Source of the DNA: CAWIJK01 sp963836375
GTDB taxonomy: Bacteria; Actinomycetota; Acidimicrobiia; Acidimicrobiales; RAAP-2
Direction of reading: 5' to 3'
Length of the DNA: 64,000 bases
Assembly (NCBI GenBank): GCA_963836375.1
Contig: CAWIJK010000002.1
Coordinates: 992,001 to 1,056,000 of the forward strand
The notes beneath the pieces are model-generated. The model had not been told where the DNA came from, did not search any database, and saw only the letters and a program-made list of their open reading frames with translations. Positions 17,016 through 25,630 of the stretch are shown one piece after another (the stretch's first letter is position 1; each line of letters opens with the position of its first letter). The position numbers and the translations under genes were made by a program.

Positions 17016-18416
17016 TCAGAGGTGGCTGAAGCCCCCCGCTTCCTCCTTGGTCATCGAGACGGTGACCGGGTGCTTGGAGAAGTGGCCGATGGCCGTCTTG
17101 ATGTCGTCCATCAGGATCGTGGCCAGGTCACGGCTCACGTCCTGGCGCACCAAGATGCGCTGGATCGAGACGTCCGACACCGTCCCGGTCAGCGGGTAGG
17201 CGGGCACCTGCCAGCCGCGGACCCGGAGGCGGTCGGCCACGTCGTAGAGCGTGTAGCCGGGGTCTTCGCCCTCTTTGATCCGCCAGGCCACCGTCGGGAT
17301 GCCCTTGGTGGGATCGCCGTCGCAGAGCAACTCGAAGGGGCCGAGCGGGAGGATCTGCTTGGCCAACCACTGGGCCGTCTCGTACGACGAGGTGTGGACG
17401 TGGTTGTAGCCCTCCCGGCCCAGCCGGACGAACTCGTAGTACTGGGCGACGATCTGGCCGGCCGGGCGGGAGAAGTTGATCTGGAAGACCGGCATGTCCC
17501 CACCGAGATAGGTCACGTGGAAGATGAGGTCCTCGGGAAGCTCGGCCGCGTCCCGCCAGAGGACCCAGCCCACCCCGAGCGGGGCCAGGCCGAACTTGTG
17601 GCCCGAGGTGCTGATCGACTTGACCCGGGGGACCCTGAAGTCCCACTCGATGTCGGACGCGCAGAACGGGGCCAAAAAGGCCCCCGAGGCCCCGTCGACG
17701 TGGATGTCGATGTCGAGCCCGGTGTCCTCCTGGAGCTTGTCGAGGGCCTGGGAGAGCTCCAGCACGGGCTCGTAGGCCCCGGTATAGGTCACCCCGAAGG
17801 TGGGGACCACCATGATGGTGTTCTCGTCGACCCGCTTGAGCATCTCTTCGGCGTCCATGTGGTAGCGACCCGGGGCCATCGGAACCTCGCGGATCTCGAC
17901 GTCCCAGTAGCGGGCGAACTTGTGCCAGACCACCTGGACCGGCCCGCAGACCATGTTCGGCTTGTCGGCGGGCTTGCCGGCCGCCGCCCGCTTGGCCCGC
18001 CACCGCCACTTGGCGGCCATGCCGCCGAGCATGCAGGCCTCCGAGGAACCGATGGCCGAGCAGCCGACCGGGTTGCCGGCGGCCGGGGCGTTCCACAGAT
18101 CACCCAGCATGTGCACGCAACGGCGCTCGAGTTCGGCCGTCTGGGGGTACTCGTCCTTGTCGATCATGTTCTTGTCGATGGCCATGTCCATCAACTTGTG
18201 GATCTCGGGCTCCTCCCAGGTCTGGCAGAAGGTGGCCAGGTTCTGCCGGGCGTTGCCCTCGAGCAAGAGCTCGTCGGAGATCACCTGGTAGGCGTCATCG
18301 GGCCGGGTCATGTGCTCGGGGAACTTGTACTTGGGGATGGCGTGGTGGAGGTCGTGGCTGGCGAAGACCGAGTCCAAGAGCTCGTCACGGACGGTCCTTC
18401 GGTCGTGCAGCGTCAT
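17016..18416 (-). CDS. gadB: Glutamate decarboxylase
   Basis: 466 residues, the same length as Escherichia coli GadA/GadB. Conserved parts include PKYKFPEHMTRPDDAYQVI near the start, VGCSAIGSSEACMLGG, IHVDGASGAFLAPF, and the PLP-binding lysine in SISTSGHKFGL. It decarboxylates glutamate to GABA, consuming a proton, and usually serves acid resistance or GABA metabolism. ATG 18416 is used because GAGGG lies upstream and the homology begins there. No GadC-type antiporter or GABA transaminase is in the window. The neighbours (Mca-like, OafA-like) give no pathway context. Confidence 0.93.
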   Translation of the reverse strand: MTLHDRRTVRDELLDSVFASHDLHHAIPKYKFPEHMTRPDDAYQVISDELLLEGNARQNLATFCQTWEEPEIHKLMDMAIDKNMIDKDEYPQTAELERRCVHMLGDLWNAPAAGNPVGCSAIGSSEACMLGGMAAKWRWRAKRAAAGKPADKPNMVCGPVQVVWHKFARYWDVEIREVPMAPGRYHMDAEEMLKRVDENTIMVVPTFGVTYTGAYEPVLELSQALDKLQEDTGLDIDIHVDGASGAFLAPFCASDIEWDFRVPRVKSISTSGHKFGLAPLGVGWVLWRDAAELPEDLIFHVTYLGGDMPVFQINFSRPAGQIVAQYYEFVRLGREGYNHVHTSSYETAQWLAKQILPLGPFELLCDGDPTKGIPTVAWRIKEGEDPGYTLYDVADRLRVRGWQVPAYPLTGTVSDVSIQRILVRQDVSRDLATILMDDIKTAIGHFSKHPVTVSMTKEEAGGFSHL

Positions 18417-18498
18417 GATCGGATCCCTCGTTGTCGTCGGGTGCTGGGCCGGGCGACGGTCAGTCTGCACCACCGGACCGGTCCGGCGCCCACCGGCC

Positions 18499-18538
18499 GG
18501 TCAGCCGGTGAGCAAGTCAGCCGGTCAGCCGGTCAGCC
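18499..18538. repeat. Degenerate octamer array at the acyltransferase stop codon
   Basis: Five consecutive 8-bp units on the plus strand: GGTCAGCC, GGTGAGCA, AGTCAGCC, GGTCAGCC, GGTCAGCC. The minus-strand stop codon (18535-18533) lies in the last unit. A similar arrangement with another octamer is at 45625-45672. Confidence 0.8.
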
Positions 18539-20839
18539 GCACGGGAGCTTGTCCCACCACGAGGGCACCGGCGGGGGAAGGGCGGACGGCCACGTCCCCG
18601 TCGGCGAGGTCTGGTGGTGCACCTGGGCCAGCGCGGCCACCGTCGGCAAGAGCCGGCGGGCCAACCACTCCCCGCCGGCCGCGGTGAAATGGACGCCGTC
18701 GCTGCAGCGCAGGTCGACCCCGTCCACGTCCTGGTCGAAGTGCCCGCCGGGCGAGGCGATGGCCCCGAGGGCGAAGACCCTGACCGGCTGAGGCGCGAGT
18801 ACCCGGACCGACGAGGTGAGGTCGGCATCGGGCGCCGAACCGACGTGGGCCCCGGGGCCCGGATCGGCGGCCCGGGCGACCTGGTCGATGATGTCGTTGT
18901 CCATCGCCACCCGCGACGGGGCGTCTTCGGGCCAAGGGGCCCCGCTCGGTTGCTCGCCGCTGTCGTAGTAGGGCGTGGTCAAAAGGACCACGGCGGCGCC
19001 GCGAGAACCGAGGACGGCCGTCGCCTTCTTGAAGCGCCCGGTGACGTAGCGGTCGAAGCCGCGCTGGCCCAGGTTGGACCATTGCCCGACCACCTCTTGG
19101 TCGAACAGCTCGCCCCGGGCCAGGTAGAGGACGACGTCGGGGTTGTAGTGGTCCACCCAGCGCTGCCACTGGCGCAGCAGGGCGGCGGGGTTTCCGCTCT
19201 CACAGGGCGTCCCAGGCGGCAGCGTGTACCAGAGCACCTTGATCAGCTGGTCCATCGACACCGAGCAGCCCGGCGCCCCCTCGTTGACCAGTTGGATGCC
19301 GTAGTGGGCGGCCTCTTGGTCCAGGCCCACGCCGAGCGACCCGGCCACCGAGTCGCCCACCAACAGGACGCGCAGCGGGTGGCCGGTGACCGTCGCCGCC
19401 CCGTTGGACGCCCCGAGGGTGCTTCCGGCGCCGGCCGGCGTGGGGTGGGTCGCCCCGGCGGCGGGCCCCGACGCGCTGAGCGGCGCTCCGACGGGCGCGC
19501 TCGGGACGACGAGGGCTGCGACCACCACGACCGACAGGGCCAGGGCGGCGGCAGCCGGGGCGGCCACCAGGGCCCAGCGTCCCGGGAAGGCCCCGCGGCG
19601 CACCGGCCGTTCGATCAGGTGGTACGACGTGGCGGCGATGGCCACGGTCACCGCCACCCGGGCTCCGAAAAGGGGCCAGCCGTCGAGGTGGACCCGGGCG
19701 CCGGTCATCACCAACAGCACCGGCCAGTACCAAAGGTAGACGCCGTACGAGATCCGGCCGAGGGCCCGGACTGGGCCCCACCCGAGGACCCGGGGCACCG
19801 GGCTGGCCGGGGCCTGGACCGCCCCGGCGACCACTGCCGCCGCCGCCAGCGAGGCCAGGAGGAAGCCCCCGTGGAAGGCCAGCGACGACGTCTCAGGGAC
19901 CCGCCACCACAGCAGGGCCGTCCCGGCCACCCCGACGACGGCGAGCCCGGCCATCGCCCCCCGGCCCCGGGCCCCGCGCACCGAACCCCACCGGGCGAAG
20001 GCGGCGGCCAGGGCGGCGCCGACCAACAGGCCCTGGGCCCGGGTGTCGGTGCCGTAGTAGGCCCGGGTGGGATCACCGCCCACCGGGGTGATCACGGCCA
20101 TGACCACGGCCGAGGCCACGGCGCCCACCACCGAGATGGCGAGGAGCACCTCGAGGCGTCGGGCCCGCTCGGGGGCCCCCGACACCCCGCTCGGTCCCTG
20201 GCCGACCGCCGGGGCGGCCACCACGACGACCGACCCGGGACGGCCGGCGACCGGGACCGCCCCGCTCCCCCCGCTGAGGTCGCCCTCGTCGTCGCCGTCG
20301 GTGCCGGCGACAGCCGCCGGGCGGGCCCGGCGTCGGCCCCTCAAGACCGCCAGGACGACCAGCGGCCACACCACGTAGAACTGCTCTTCGATCGCCAGCG
20401 ACCAGGTGTGCAACAGAGGCGAGGGCTGCGAGACGGCGGTGAAGTAATTGGCGTGGCCGGCCACGAAGTACCAGTTGGCCACGTAGAAGGTGGTCGCCAC
20501 CGCGCTGGACAGCAGATGGGTCGTGTTGAGCACCGATGGCCAGACGGCGGCGACCACCCCGATGGCGAAGAGGAGCACGAACAGCGCCGGGAGGAGCCGG
20601 CGGGCCCGGCGGGCCCAGAAGCGGCCCAGGGCTACCGTCCCGCTCCCCCGCCACTCGGTGACCAGCAGCGAGGTGATGAGGAAGCCCGAGAGAACGAAGA
20701 AGGCGTCGACGCCGTAGTAGCCGCCCGGGATCCACGAGAACCCCGAATGGAAGGCGATGACCGCCAGCACGGCGAAGGCCCGGACCCCGTCCAGCCCGTC
20801 GACATGGTGAAAGCGCGGCCCCCGCCCCGACTCGGTCAT
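18533..20839 (-). CDS. OafA-type membrane acyltransferase with SGNH hydrolase domain
   Basis: 768 residues. Residues 1-370 are an acyltransferase-3 domain with about ten membrane segments: GLDGVRAFAVLAVIAFHSGF with the catalytic His, FFVLSGFLIT, and WSLAIEEQFYVVWP. After a linker, residues about 500-768 are a periplasmic SGNH domain with the nucleophile in VLLVGDSVAGSLG and the Asp/His pair in DGVHFTAAGG. These proteins O-acetylate cell-surface glycans. ATG 20839 has a leaderless promoter and is back to back with the Gfo/Idh gene. A second homologue lies at 50486. Confidence 0.88.
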   Translation of the reverse strand: MTESGRGPRFHHVDGLDGVRAFAVLAVIAFHSGFSWIPGGYYGVDAFFVLSGFLITSLLVTEWRGSGTVALGRFWARRARRLLPALFVLLFAIGVVAAVWPSVLNTTHLLSSAVATTFYVANWYFVAGHANYFTAVSQPSPLLHTWSLAIEEQFYVVWPLVVLAVLRGRRRARPAAVAGTDGDDEGDLSGGSGAVPVAGRPGSVVVVAAPAVGQGPSGVSGAPERARRLEVLLAISVVGAVASAVVMAVITPVGGDPTRAYYGTDTRAQGLLVGAALAAAFARWGSVRGARGRGAMAGLAVVGVAGTALLWWRVPETSSLAFHGGFLLASLAAAAVVAGAVQAPASPVPRVLGWGPVRALGRISYGVYLWYWPVLLVMTGARVHLDGWPLFGARVAVTVAIAATSYHLIERPVRRGAFPGRWALVAAPAAAALALSVVVVAALVVPSAPVGAPLSASGPAAGATHPTPAGAGSTLGASNGAATVTGHPLRVLLVGDSVAGSLGVGLDQEAAHYGIQLVNEGAPGCSVSMDQLIKVLWYTLPPGTPCESGNPAALLRQWQRWVDHYNPDVVLYLARGELFDQEVVGQWSNLGQRGFDRYVTGRFKKATAVLGSRGAAVVLLTTPYYDSGEQPSGAPWPEDAPSRVAMDNDIIDQVARAADPGPGAHVGSAPDADLTSSVRVLAPQPVRVFALGAIASPGGHFDQDVDGVDLRCSDGVHFTAAGGEWLARRLLPTVAALAQVHHQTSPTGTWPSALPPPVPSWWDKLPCG

Positions 20840-20847
20840 GGCCCACC

Positions 20848-20853
20848 AGGCTA
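20848..20853 (-). promoter_or_regulatory. -10 hexamer of leaderless promoter for OafA-type gene
   Basis: Minus-strand TAGCCT, 8 nt upstream of ATG 20839; back to back with the TAGCGT at 20885. Confidence 0.55.
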
Positions 20854-20884
20854 AATCCACCGGACGGGGACCGGTGGCCGGCGG

Positions 20885-20890
20885 TAGCGT
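20885..20890 (+). promoter_or_regulatory. -10 hexamer of leaderless promoter for Gfo/Idh gene
   Basis: TAGCGT, 7 nt upstream of GTG 20898. Only 58 bp separate the two divergent start codons. Confidence 0.6.
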
Positions 20891-20897
20891 CGGCCCG

Positions 20898-21890
20898 GTG
20901 ACCAGCCTGCGAATCGGCATCCTCGGTGCGGCCCGCATCGCCCCGGCCGCCCTCATCCGTCCCGCCCGCCACGTCGAAGGGGTCGAGGTCGTGGCCGTGG
21001 CCGCCCGGGACCCCGAGCGGGCCCGGGCCTTCGCCCACAAGCACCACGTGCCCCGGATCCTCGACACCTACGACCAGCTGGTCGCGGACCCCCAGATTGA
21101 CGCCGTCTACAACCCCTTGCCCAACGGGCTGCACGGCCACTGGACCAAGGCCGCGCTGGCCGCGGGCAAACACGTCTTGTGCGAGAAGCCCTTCACCGCC
21201 GACGCCGACGAGGCCCGCGACGTCGCCCGCGAGGCGGCCGGGACCGGCCTGGTGGTCATGGAGGCCTTCCACTACCGGTACCACCCGCTGGCCGCCCGTC
21301 TCGTCCAGATCGTCGGCGGGGGCGAGCTGGGCCCGGTGGAGCGCATCGAGATCTCGTTCTCGGCCCCGCTGGCCAAGCGGGGGGACATCCGTTACCGATT
21401 GGACCTGGCCGGCGGCGCCCTCATGGACATGGGCTGTTACACGGTCAGCCTGCTCCGGACGTTGTCAGGGCGCGAGCCCCGGGTCGTAAAAGCCAGGGCC
21501 AAGCTGTCGTCGCCCGGCGTGGACCGGGCCATGCGGGCCGACTACGAGCTCCCCGGGGGCGGCACCGCCCGCACCCGGTGCTCGATGTTCTCCTCGTCGG
21601 TCCTGGCGATGCACGCCACCGTCACCGGCCAGGACGGTCAGCTGAGGGTCTTCAATCCCTTCGCGCCCCAGTTCCTGCACCGGCTGACCGTGCGCTCCGG
21701 CGGGGTCCGCCGGGTCGAGCACGTGACCCGCGAGCCCACGTACAATTTCCAGCTACGGGCCTTCGTCGACGCGGTCAACGGCGGGACGCCGGTGCTGACG
21801 CCGCCCGAGGACGCCATCAAGAACATGGCGGTGATCGACGACGTGTATCGGGCCGCCGGGCTCGAGCCGCGCCGACCGAGCACCCCTTGA
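20898..21890 (+). CDS. Gfo/Idh/MocA-family oxidoreductase
   Basis: 330 residues. The Rossmann fingerprint RIGILGAARIAPAAL opens the protein. The EKP motif (CEKPFTADADEA) near residue 97 and the substrate-domain segment MEAFHYRYHPLAARL follow; they resemble dihydrodiol/xylose-dehydrogenase-like members. It should oxidise a sugar, cyclitol or diol with NAD(P). Start chosen by the leaderless promoter. Divergent from a surface-glycan acyltransferase, so a role in sugar metabolism is possible but not shown. Confidence 0.87.
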   Translation: MTSLRIGILGAARIAPAALIRPARHVEGVEVVAVAARDPERARAFAHKHHVPRILDTYDQLVADPQIDAVYNPLPNGLHGHWTKAALAAGKHVLCEKPFTADADEARDVAREAAGTGLVVMEAFHYRYHPLAARLVQIVGGGELGPVERIEISFSAPLAKRGDIRYRLDLAGGALMDMGCYTVSLLRTLSGREPRVVKARAKLSSPGVDRAMRADYELPGGGTARTRCSMFSSSVLAMHATVTGQDGQLRVFNPFAPQFLHRLTVRSGGVRRVEHVTREPTYNFQLRAFVDAVNGGTPVLTPPEDAIKNMAVIDDVYRAAGLEPRRPSTP

Positions 21891-21944
21891 AAGGGGCGCT
21901 CGCACCCCACCGCGACCCACCCGACAGGGTCGGGCGTGCGAGGT

Positions 21945-21950
21945 TAGGGT
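21945..21950 (+). promoter_or_regulatory. -10 hexamer of leaderless promoter for tldD
   Basis: TAGGGT, 7 nt upstream of GTG 21958; no ribosome-binding site. Confidence 0.55.
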
Positions 21951-21957
21951 GCCCAGC

Positions 21958-23466
21958 GTGAGCCCCGCCGGCGACCCTGTCGACCCCGACGCGCTCGACC
22001 GAGCGCGGACCGCCGCGCTGAGCGAGGCCCAACGCCTGGGAGCCACCCACGCCGAGCTGCGGATCGAGCGAATCCGCTCACAGATGGTGCGCCTGCGCGA
22101 CGGGTCGGTCGAGACGGCGGCCGACGACGACGAGGTCGGGATGGGCCTGCGCGTGCTGTACGAGGGTTCGATCGGGTTCGCCGCCACCGTGGCGGTCACC
22201 CCGGCGGCGGCCGCCGGACTGGCCGGCCTGGCCGTGGGGGCGGCCCGGGCGGTGGCCGTCGCCCGGCGCCGACCGGTCGAGCTGGCCGACGAGCCCGGGC
22301 ACGGCACGATCACCTGGTCGTCGGGCCACCGGATCGACCCGGTGGCCGTCCCGCTGGCCGACAAGGTGGACCTGCTCGAGGGCTGGAGCCGCCGGCTCCT
22401 CAATGCCCGGAGCGTCGACCACGTGAGCGCCTCGGTCCTCGCCGTCACCGAGGACACCCACTACGCCGACCTGGCCGGCACGGTCGCCGACCAGCGGCGG
22501 ATCCGGGTCCACCCCCAGGTCGAGGCGATCGCCCTGGAGCCCTCGGGAGCGGGCTTCGAGACCATGCGCACCGTCGCCCCGCCGGTCGGGCGGGGCTGGG
22601 AGTACCTCGAGGGCGACGGGTGGGATTGGGAGGCCGAGCTGGGCCGGCTGCCCGAACTGCTGGCGGCTAAGCTCGCCGCCCCGACGGTGGAACCGGGCCG
22701 CTACGACCTGGTGATCGACCCCACCAACCTGTGGCTCACCATCCACGAGTCGATCGGCCACGCCACCGAACTCGACCGGGCCATGGGGTTTGAGGCCGCC
22801 TACGCCGGGACCTCGTTCGCCACCTTCGACAAACTGGGCTCGCTGCGCTACGGCTCCGAGGTGATGCACGTCACCGGTGACCGCACGGCCGAGCACGGGT
22901 TGGCGACCGTGGCCATCGACGACGAGGGTGTCGAGGCCCAGTCCTTCGACCTCGTGCGCGACGGCGTGCTGGCCGGGTACCAGCTCGACCGCTCCATCGC
23001 TGCCGCCTCGGGGCTGGGTCGCTCGAACGGCTGCGCCTTCGCCGACTCGCCCCTCCACGTGCCGATCCAACGGATGGCCAACGTCTCGCTCCAACCGGCA
23101 CCCGGGGAGGGTCCGAGCACCGAGGAGCTGATCGCGGGCGTGGAGCGGGGCATCTTCATCGTGGGCGACAAGAGCTGGTCCATCGACATGCAGCGCTACA
23201 ACTTCCAGTTCACCGGGCAGCGCTTCTTCCTTATCGACCACGGCCGCCTGGCCGGCCAGCTCCGCGACGTCGCCTACCAGGCCACGACGACCGATTTCTG
23301 GGGCGCGCTGGAGGCGGTGGGCGATCGGTCGACCTACCTGCTGGCCGGGGCCTTCAATTGCGGCAAGGGCCAGCCGGGCCAGGTGGCCCCGGTGAGCCAC
23401 GGCTGCCCCTCGGCCCTCGTGCGCGGCGTGAACGTGCTCAACGCCCGGGCGGAGGCGGGGCGTTGA
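21958..23466 (+). CDS. tldD: TldD metalloprotease subunit
   Basis: 502 residues. The TldD zinc-protease motif HExxxH is seen in TIHESIGHATELDRA near residue 263. The conserved block RSNGCAFADSPLHVPIQRM and the C-terminal VGDKSWSIDMQRYNFQFTGQ are typical. TldD with TldE forms a heterodimeric protease that trims unfolded peptides and modified peptides such as microcin B17. The downstream tldE overlaps by 4 bp. No RiPP precursor or modification enzyme is recognised nearby, so a housekeeping role is likely. Confidence 0.92.
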   Translation: MSPAGDPVDPDALDRARTAALSEAQRLGATHAELRIERIRSQMVRLRDGSVETAADDDEVGMGLRVLYEGSIGFAATVAVTPAAAAGLAGLAVGAARAVAVARRRPVELADEPGHGTITWSSGHRIDPVAVPLADKVDLLEGWSRRLLNARSVDHVSASVLAVTEDTHYADLAGTVADQRRIRVHPQVEAIALEPSGAGFETMRTVAPPVGRGWEYLEGDGWDWEAELGRLPELLAAKLAAPTVEPGRYDLVIDPTNLWLTIHESIGHATELDRAMGFEAAYAGTSFATFDKLGSLRYGSEVMHVTGDRTAEHGLATVAIDDEGVEAQSFDLVRDGVLAGYQLDRSIAAASGLGRSNGCAFADSPLHVPIQRMANVSLQPAPGEGPSTEELIAGVERGIFIVGDKSWSIDMQRYNFQFTGQRFFLIDHGRLAGQLRDVAYQATTTDFWGALEAVGDRSTYLLAGAFNCGKGQPGQVAPVSHGCPSALVRGVNVLNARAEAGR

Positions 23467-24866
23467 GCACGGGGTCGACCGACGCCGGGCTCCCCCCGGC
23501 CGACGAGGTGGTCGAGGCGGCCCTTCGGGCGGCCGGCGGCACCGACTGCGCGGTCATCGTCGAGGAGTCGAGCGAGGCCGAGGTGCGCTTCGCCAACAAC
23601 ACGACCACCACCAACGGACTCAGGCGCTCGCGCCGGGTGACCGCCATCAGTTTCTGGGAGGTCGACGGGGGCGTGGCGGCCGGGGTGGCCCGGCGCTCGG
23701 GCGACGTCGATGCGGCCGACCTGGTCCGGGCGGCCGAGGCCGACGCGGCGGGCTCCCCGGCGGCCGAGGACGCGGCGCCGCTCGTCGGGGGCTCGGCCGA
23801 CGGTGACTTCGGCGAGCCGCCCATCTCGACCGACCTGTCGGTCCTCTCGGGGGTGCTGGGCGACCTCGGCGGTGCCTTCGGCCGGGCCGAACAGGCCGAG
23901 CGGGTCCTGGCCGGGTTCGCCGAGCACTCGGTGTCGACCGTCTATCTCGGGACGTCGACCGGACTCCGGCACCGTCACGCCCAACCGACCGGCGCCCTGC
24001 ACCTGGTGGCCCGCGGCACCGACGGCGTCCGCTCGGCCTGGGCCGGGGCCGGCACCGTGGACTTCGCCGACGTGACGGTCGACGAACTCGAGGAACGGCT
24101 GGCCCTTCGCCTCGGCTGGGCACGCCGGCGAGTCGACCTCGAGGCCGGCCGCTACGAGGTGCTGCTCCCGCCCGAGGCGGTGGCCGACCTGATGGTCGAC
24201 CTGGTCGAGTCGGCCTCCCTGCAGGACGCCGAGGACGGCCGGAGCGTCTTTTCGAGGCCCGGCGGCGCCACCGCCCTGGGCGACGAGCTCTCGGCCCTTC
24301 CCTTCGAGCTGCGCAGCGACCCGCTCGAGCACCCGCTCGAGTGCTCCCCGTTCCTGGCCGTCGGGGCCTCGGGGCCCGACGTCTCAGTCTTCGACAACGG
24401 GTTGGCGCTCGAGCGAACCGCTTGGATCTCCCAAGGGCGGCTCAACCGGCTGCGCTCCCACCGTGCGGGCGCCGGGCGCTCGGGGGTCCCGGTAGGCCCG
24501 CCGATCGACAACCTGGTGCTCGAGCTCCCCGGGGCGACGGGCTCGGTGGACGACCTCGTGGCCCGCACTGGGCGGGGTCTGCTGCTCACCTGCCTGTGGT
24601 ACATCCGCGAGGTCGACCCCTCCACCCTGCTTCTGACCGGGCTCACCCGCGACGGCGTCTACGTGGTCGAGGACGGCAAGGTGACCGGAGCGGCCAACAA
24701 TTTCCGCTTCAACGAGAGCCCGGTCGACCTGCTGGGCCGGGCGACCGAGGCCGGGGGCACCCAGAGGGCGCTCGGGCGCGAGTTCGGCGAATGGGTCAAC
24801 CGGACGGCCATGCCGCCCCTGCGGATCCCCGACTTCAACATGAGCTCGGTCAGCCCGGCCAGTTGA
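23463..24866 (+). CDS. tldE: TldE/PmbA-like subunit
   Basis: 467 residues. Starts at TTG 23463, which overlaps the tldD stop (TTGA) and follows GGAGGCGGGG; no other start in this frame has a site. The protein has the PmbA/TldE fold (SSEAEVRFANNTTTTNG, VDDLVARTGRGLLLTCLWYIREVDP) but lacks the HExxxH zinc motif, as is normal for the non-catalytic partner. Works with TldD as a heterodimer. The stop lies in the first copy of a 14-bp direct duplication that leads into the phoU-like gene. Confidence 0.88.
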   Translation: MSTGSTDAGLPPADEVVEAALRAAGGTDCAVIVEESSEAEVRFANNTTTTNGLRRSRRVTAISFWEVDGGVAAGVARRSGDVDAADLVRAAEADAAGSPAAEDAAPLVGGSADGDFGEPPISTDLSVLSGVLGDLGGAFGRAEQAERVLAGFAEHSVSTVYLGTSTGLRHRHAQPTGALHLVARGTDGVRSAWAGAGTVDFADVTVDELEERLALRLGWARRRVDLEAGRYEVLLPPEAVADLMVDLVESASLQDAEDGRSVFSRPGGATALGDELSALPFELRSDPLEHPLECSPFLAVGASGPDVSVFDNGLALERTAWISQGRLNRLRSHRAGAGRSGVPVGPPIDNLVLELPGATGSVDDLVARTGRGLLLTCLWYIREVDPSTLLLTGLTRDGVYVVEDGKVTGAANNFRFNESPVDLLGRATEAGGTQRALGREFGEWVNRTAMPPLRIPDFNMSSVSPAS

Positions 24867-24889
24867 CGATGGCCGGTTGAGGATGGACG
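24862..24889. repeat. 14-bp tandem duplication at the tldE/phoU junction
   Basis: GTTGACGATGGCCG is followed directly by GTTGAGGATGGACG (12 of 14 identical). Copy one contains the tldE stop; copy two contains the ATG of the phoU-like gene. Confidence 0.7.
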
Positions 24890-25620
24890 GCGTCGCGGAC
24901 CGCCCGACAGAGCCGGGAGCCCCGGGCCCGGTCGGTGTGCCAAGAGCCCCCTGGCGCCCCGGGCCCCACCGCGAGGTGCCCGGGGCCGTGGACACCGACG
25001 AGGAGGGTCTGGCCCGCGTCGACCGGCGGGTCGCCCAGCTGTTCGCCCTGGTCTCAGAGGCGATCGCCCAGGCCACCGACGCCCTCCTGGCGGGCAGCCC
25101 GGCCACCGGCCAGGCGGTGGTCGACGGGGACCAGGCCATCGACGACCTCACCGCCGAGGTCGAGCTGCTGGTCTGGGACCAGCTCCAGGCCCCGCCGGTG
25201 GACACCGACGAGCTGCGGCGCCTGGTCGGGGTGCTCCTGATCCTCCCCGAGCTCGAACGCAGCGCCGACCTGGCCGAGCACATCGCACAACGGGCGGTCA
25301 GCAACCTCGGCGCCGCGATGAGCCCGCTCAGCCGCGGGATCGTCCAGCGGATGACCGAGGTGGCGGTCGAGATGTGGCACACGGCGGCCGACGCCTACGC
25401 GGCGGGCACCGCCGGGGGCGAAGACCTGGCCGAGGACGACGAGGAGATCGACATCCTCCACCAGCGGCTGACAAACGAGATCGCCGCCGAGGCCATGCCG
25501 ACCCCGGTGGCCGCCCAGGTCACCTTACTGGCCCGCTTCTACGAGCGGTTGGGGGACCACGCGGTCAACCTGGCCCGCCGTATCGAGCTGCTCGGCGGAC
25601 CTGGCCGGGCGCCCCGGTAG
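24883..25620 (+). CDS. phoU: PhoU-like phosphate regulator
   Basis: 245 residues. Two PhoU helical repeats are visible: LARVDRRVAQLFALVSEAI ... DGDQAIDDL (first, from residue 45) and MTEVAVEMWHTAADAY ... ARFYERLGDHAVNLARRI (second). The E/D-x3-D and RLGDH patterns match the metal-binding helices of PhoU. The first 35 residues are proline-rich and unlike PhoU, so the true start could be later, for example GTG 24988. No pst or phoR genes are adjacent; it trails tldD/tldE by 16 bp. Known PhoU proteins connect the phosphate transporter to the sensor kinase. Confidence 0.75.
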   Translation: MDGVADRPTEPGAPGPVGVPRAPWRPGPHREVPGAVDTDEEGLARVDRRVAQLFALVSEAIAQATDALLAGSPATGQAVVDGDQAIDDLTAEVELLVWDQLQAPPVDTDELRRLVGVLLILPELERSADLAEHIAQRAVSNLGAAMSPLSRGIVQRMTEVAVEMWHTAADAYAAGTAGGEDLAEDDEEIDILHQRLTNEIAAEAMPTPVAAQVTLLARFYERLGDHAVNLARRIELLGGPGRAPR

Positions 25621-25623
25621 CGT
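25618..25623 (+). promoter_or_regulatory. -10 hexamer overlapping the phoU stop codon, leaderless promoter for M20 peptidase
   Basis: TAGCGT, whose first three bases are the TAG stop of the preceding gene; it ends 7 nt before ATG 25631. Confidence 0.55.
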
Positions 25624-25630
25624 GCGGCCG

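Noticed and set aside
16197..18791. An 864-codon plus-strand open frame across the Mca-like and gadB genes
   Set aside because: It is antisense to two well-supported genes; in very G+C-rich DNA the opposite frame often stays open. It has no domain motifs and is rich in His, Gly and Val typical of shadow frames.
18614..20854. A 746-codon plus-strand frame opposite the OafA-type gene
   Set aside because: Shadow of the minus-strand acyltransferase; composition is dominated by Arg, Gly, Pro and His with no fold signature.
21958..24866. A RiPP biosynthesis locus around tldD/tldE
   Set aside because: No precursor-like small ORF, cyclodehydratase, radical SAM or transporter gene was found adjacent; the pair is widespread as housekeeping protease.
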